From assembly GCA_946480295.1 (NCBI GenBank), contig CAMLIT010000162.1, forward strand, positions 1 to 7,799: a stretch of DNA of 7,799 bases. Reading direction: 5' to 3'. Source of the DNA: an uncultured Gemmatimonadota bacterium (GTDB taxonomy: Bacteria > Gemmatimonadota > Gemmatimonadetes > Gemmatimonadales > Gemmatimonadaceae). A model generated the notes under the pieces. The model was not told the origin of the DNA. It did no database searches and saw only the letters and a program-made list of their open reading frames with translations. The position numbers and the translations under genes were made by a program. Positions 6,508 through 7,799 of the stretch are shown here, piece after piece. The number at the start of each line of letters is the position of its first letter. Position 1 is the first letter of the stretch.

Positions 6508-7146
6508 CCGCCGGTGCTCTCGTTGCGCGGAGTGGGGAAGACGTACGTGGCGGGGCGGGGTGCCTGCCGCGCCGCCGTGCGCGCGCTCGACGGCATCGAC
6601 CTCCTCGTCGAGCCGGGCGAGGTGGTGGAGGTCGTGGGCGCGCGCGGGGCGGGGAAGTCGACGCTGCTCCTCTGCGCGGCGGGGCTCCTGTCGCCCGATC
6701 GGGGATGCGTGGCGTGGCCGCTCGCGCCGGCCGCCTCCGCACCGCCCGTCGCGTCCGGGTACGCCGCCTACGCCGCCGCGGGTGCGCCCTGGCACCGCGT
6801 GGCCGAGGGCGAGGCGCCGCCGCTCGTCCTGCTCGACGCGCGGGGCGATGCCCATGCGCACGCGGGGGGCGGGCGCGGCGCGCTCGACGCGTGGCTCGCG
6901 CACCTGAGCGGGCGCGGCGCCGCGGTGCTCGTCGCCGCGCGCTCGCCGCGGCTCGCGCGTGCCACGCGGCTCGTCGTCATGGCGCGGGGGCGCATCGTGC
7001 GCGACGTCGCACGCGAGCGCCCGCGTGGTGGCGCGTTCGATCTCGAGCGCGAGCTCGTGCGCGATCACGAGGGAGCCGCGCGCGTCGCCGAGCGCGGCGC
7101 GCCGCACGCGCGCGGCTCGATTGACCACGATTCGGGCGCCGCCTAG
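6505..7146 (+). CDS. Degenerate short ABC-ATPase-like protein
   Basis: Encodes 213 residues starting like an ABC nucleotide-binding domain: LSLRGVGKTY (A-loop Tyr14), LDGIDLLVEPGEVVEVVGARGAGKSTLLL with an intact Walker A (45-53), then AAGLLSPDRGCV. After this it departs from the family. Only about 55 residues, rich in Ala, Pro and Tyr, separate Walker A from a Walker B-like PPLVLLDARG (105-114); about 110 is usual. No Q-loop or LSGGQ signature is visible, Ala112 stands where the catalytic Glu should be, and the switch region VLVAARSPRLARATRLVVM lacks its His. The end is basic and Arg-rich. It probably cannot hydrolyse ATP in the canonical way, and no permease gene is adjacent. GTG 6505 is the first possible start after an in-frame stop at 6478 and has GGAG six bases before it. 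It could be a decaying gene or a repurposed nucleotide-binding regulator. Confidence 0.72.
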   Translation: MPPVLSLRGVGKTYVAGRGACRAAVRALDGIDLLVEPGEVVEVVGARGAGKSTLLLCAAGLLSPDRGCVAWPLAPAASAPPVASGYAAYAAAGAPWHRVAEGEAPPLVLLDARGDAHAHAGGGRGALDAWLAHLSGRGAAVLVAARSPRLARATRLVVMARGRIVRDVARERPRGGAFDLERELVRDHEGAARVAERGAPHARGSIDHDSGAA

Positions 7147-7149
7147 CAT
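7121..7149 (+). promoter_or_regulatory. cysS: Sigma-70-like promoter for cysS
   Basis: TTGACC (7121-7126; 5 of 6 to the -35 consensus) and TAGCAT (7144-7149; 4 of 6 to the -10 consensus) are separated by exactly 17 bases. The -10 begins on the TAG stop of the ABC-like gene. Predicted transcription start is near 7156, giving cysS a leader of about 60 bases. This is the best promoter match I noticed in the window. Confidence 0.6.
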
Positions 7150-7157
7150 TCAGCCAT

Positions 7158-7189
7158 CGCCGACCGCGTCCCGCACTCCGCCGACCGCG
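7158..7189. repeat. 11-bp direct repeat in the cysS leader
   Basis: CGCCGACCGCG occurs at 7158-7168 and again at 7179-7189, a spacing of 21 bases, about two DNA helical turns. Both copies are downstream of the predicted -10 element. In such GC-rich DNA the repeat could be chance. Confidence 0.4.
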
Positions 7190-7215
7190 AGCCTCGGCGC
7201 TCCCCGACCTGCGCG

Positions 7216-7799
7216 ATGCCCGAGTTCCGCCTGTACAACACGCTGTCCCGCCAGGTCGAGCCGTTCGCTCCGGCGGACGGACACACCGTCCTCCTGTACA
7301 GCTGCGGCCCGACCGTCTACAACCCGGCGCACCTCGGGAACTTCCGCACCTTCCTGTTCGTCGACCTGCTGCGGCGCACGCTGAAGCTGCGCGGCTGGCA
7401 GGTGCGGCAGGTCATGAACCTGACCGACGTCGACGACAAGATCATCCGCCGCGCCGACGAGCAGGGGAAGCCGATCACCGCGATCACCGAGCCGGTGACG
7501 GAGGTGTTCTTCCGCGATCGCGACTTCCTGCGCATCGAGCCCGCCGAGGTCTATCCGAAGGCGACCGACTACATCCCGCAGATGATCGCGCTCGTGCAGC
7601 GACTCATGGATCGGGGCGTCGCGTACCAGGCGGAGGACGGGTCGGTGTACTTCGCCATCGACCGCTTCCCGTCGTATGGCAAGCTGTCGCGGCTCGACAC
7701 GCGCGAGGTGAAGGCGGGGGCGCGCGTCGCGCAGGACGACTACTCGAAGGAGAACGCGCAGGACTTCGCGCTGTGGAAGGCGGCGAAGCCGGAGGACGA
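7216..7799 (+). CDS. cysS: Cysteinyl-tRNA synthetase (5' part, runs off the window)
   Basis: CysRS charges tRNA-Cys with cysteine using ATP; it is an essential class I synthetase. The first 194 codons are present and open to the window end; a full-length enzyme is usually about 450-500 residues. Visible features: LYNTLSRQVEPF at the start; Cys30 in YSCGPTVYNPAHLGN, the first zinc ligand that gives cysteine selectivity; the HIGH-type motif as HLGN at 39-42; and VMNLTDVDDKIIRRA, a strong CysRS signature. Further on, AEDGSVYFAIDRFPSYGKLS and the stretch ending DFALWKAAKPED are also typical. The KMSKS motif and remaining zinc ligands lie beyond the window. ATG 7216 starts at the conserved N-terminus; no clear Shine-Dalgarno precedes it (GACCTGCGCG). 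The leader is too short for a T-box. A promoter is placed at 7121-7149. Confidence 0.97.
   Translation, partial: MPEFRLYNTLSRQVEPFAPADGHTVLLYSCGPTVYNPAHLGNFRTFLFVDLLRRTLKLRGWQVRQVMNLTDVDDKIIRRADEQGKPITAITEPVTEVFFRDRDFLRIEPAEVYPKATDYIPQMIALVQRLMDRGVAYQAEDGSVYFAIDRFPSYGKLSRLDTREVKAGARVAQDDYSKENAQDFALWKAAKPED

Noticed and set aside
7150..7215. T-box or other riboswitch before cysS
   Set aside because: The predicted leader is about 60 bases and shows no T-box sequence or stacked stems.

Overview
The window is very GC-rich, densely coded DNA from a bacterial chromosome. All seven recognisable genes lie on the + strand. The codon use (G or C in most third positions) and the gene set (uvrA, split serine dehydratase, a YbjN-like/pspA/AI-2E cluster, a DUF1611 protein, cysS) resemble a Gemmatimonadota-type or other high-GC environmental Gram-negative bacterium. 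That assignment rests on impression and was not tested by a search. I see no phage, transposase, CRISPR array, tRNA or rRNA.

Layout. 1-921 is the 3' end of uvrA, starting inside the second Walker A motif. 922-1076 is a gene-free gap: a C-rich tract with a 7-bp tandem repeat, a weak nested inverted repeat and a possible promoter. 1077-2635 is sdaAB-sdaAA, the two chains of an iron-sulfur L-serine dehydratase, overlapping at TAATG. 2636-2965 is the longest non-coding stretch. It is rich in AGTCCCG-type motifs in both orientations and holds a roughly 19-pair stem-loop. 2966-5352 is a tight three-gene unit: a YbjN-like small protein, PspA, and an AI-2E family membrane protein with a TTG start overlapping the pspA stop. 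5368-6447 encodes a DUF1611 (DgcN-like) P-loop protein. 6505-7146 encodes a short ABC-ATPase-like protein that keeps Walker A but seems to lack the Q-loop, signature, catalytic Glu and switch His. Its Shine-Dalgarno and GTG start lie in a hairpin. 7216-7799 is the 5' part of cysS, preceded by a good sigma-70-like promoter that overlaps the stop codon of the ABC-like gene.

Function. uvrA (DNA repair), sdaAB-sdaAA (serine to pyruvate and ammonia) and cysS (tRNA charging) are housekeeping genes. The middle unit looks like an envelope-stress module: PspA protects or remodels the inner membrane, a small chaperone-fold protein is made just before it, and a polytopic membrane protein just after it. 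DUF1611 points to acidic D-amino acid metabolism, but its usual racemase/epimerase partner is not in this window. The items most worth a second look are the degenerate ABC protein with its occluded start, the motif-rich region before the pspA unit, and the composition of that unit.
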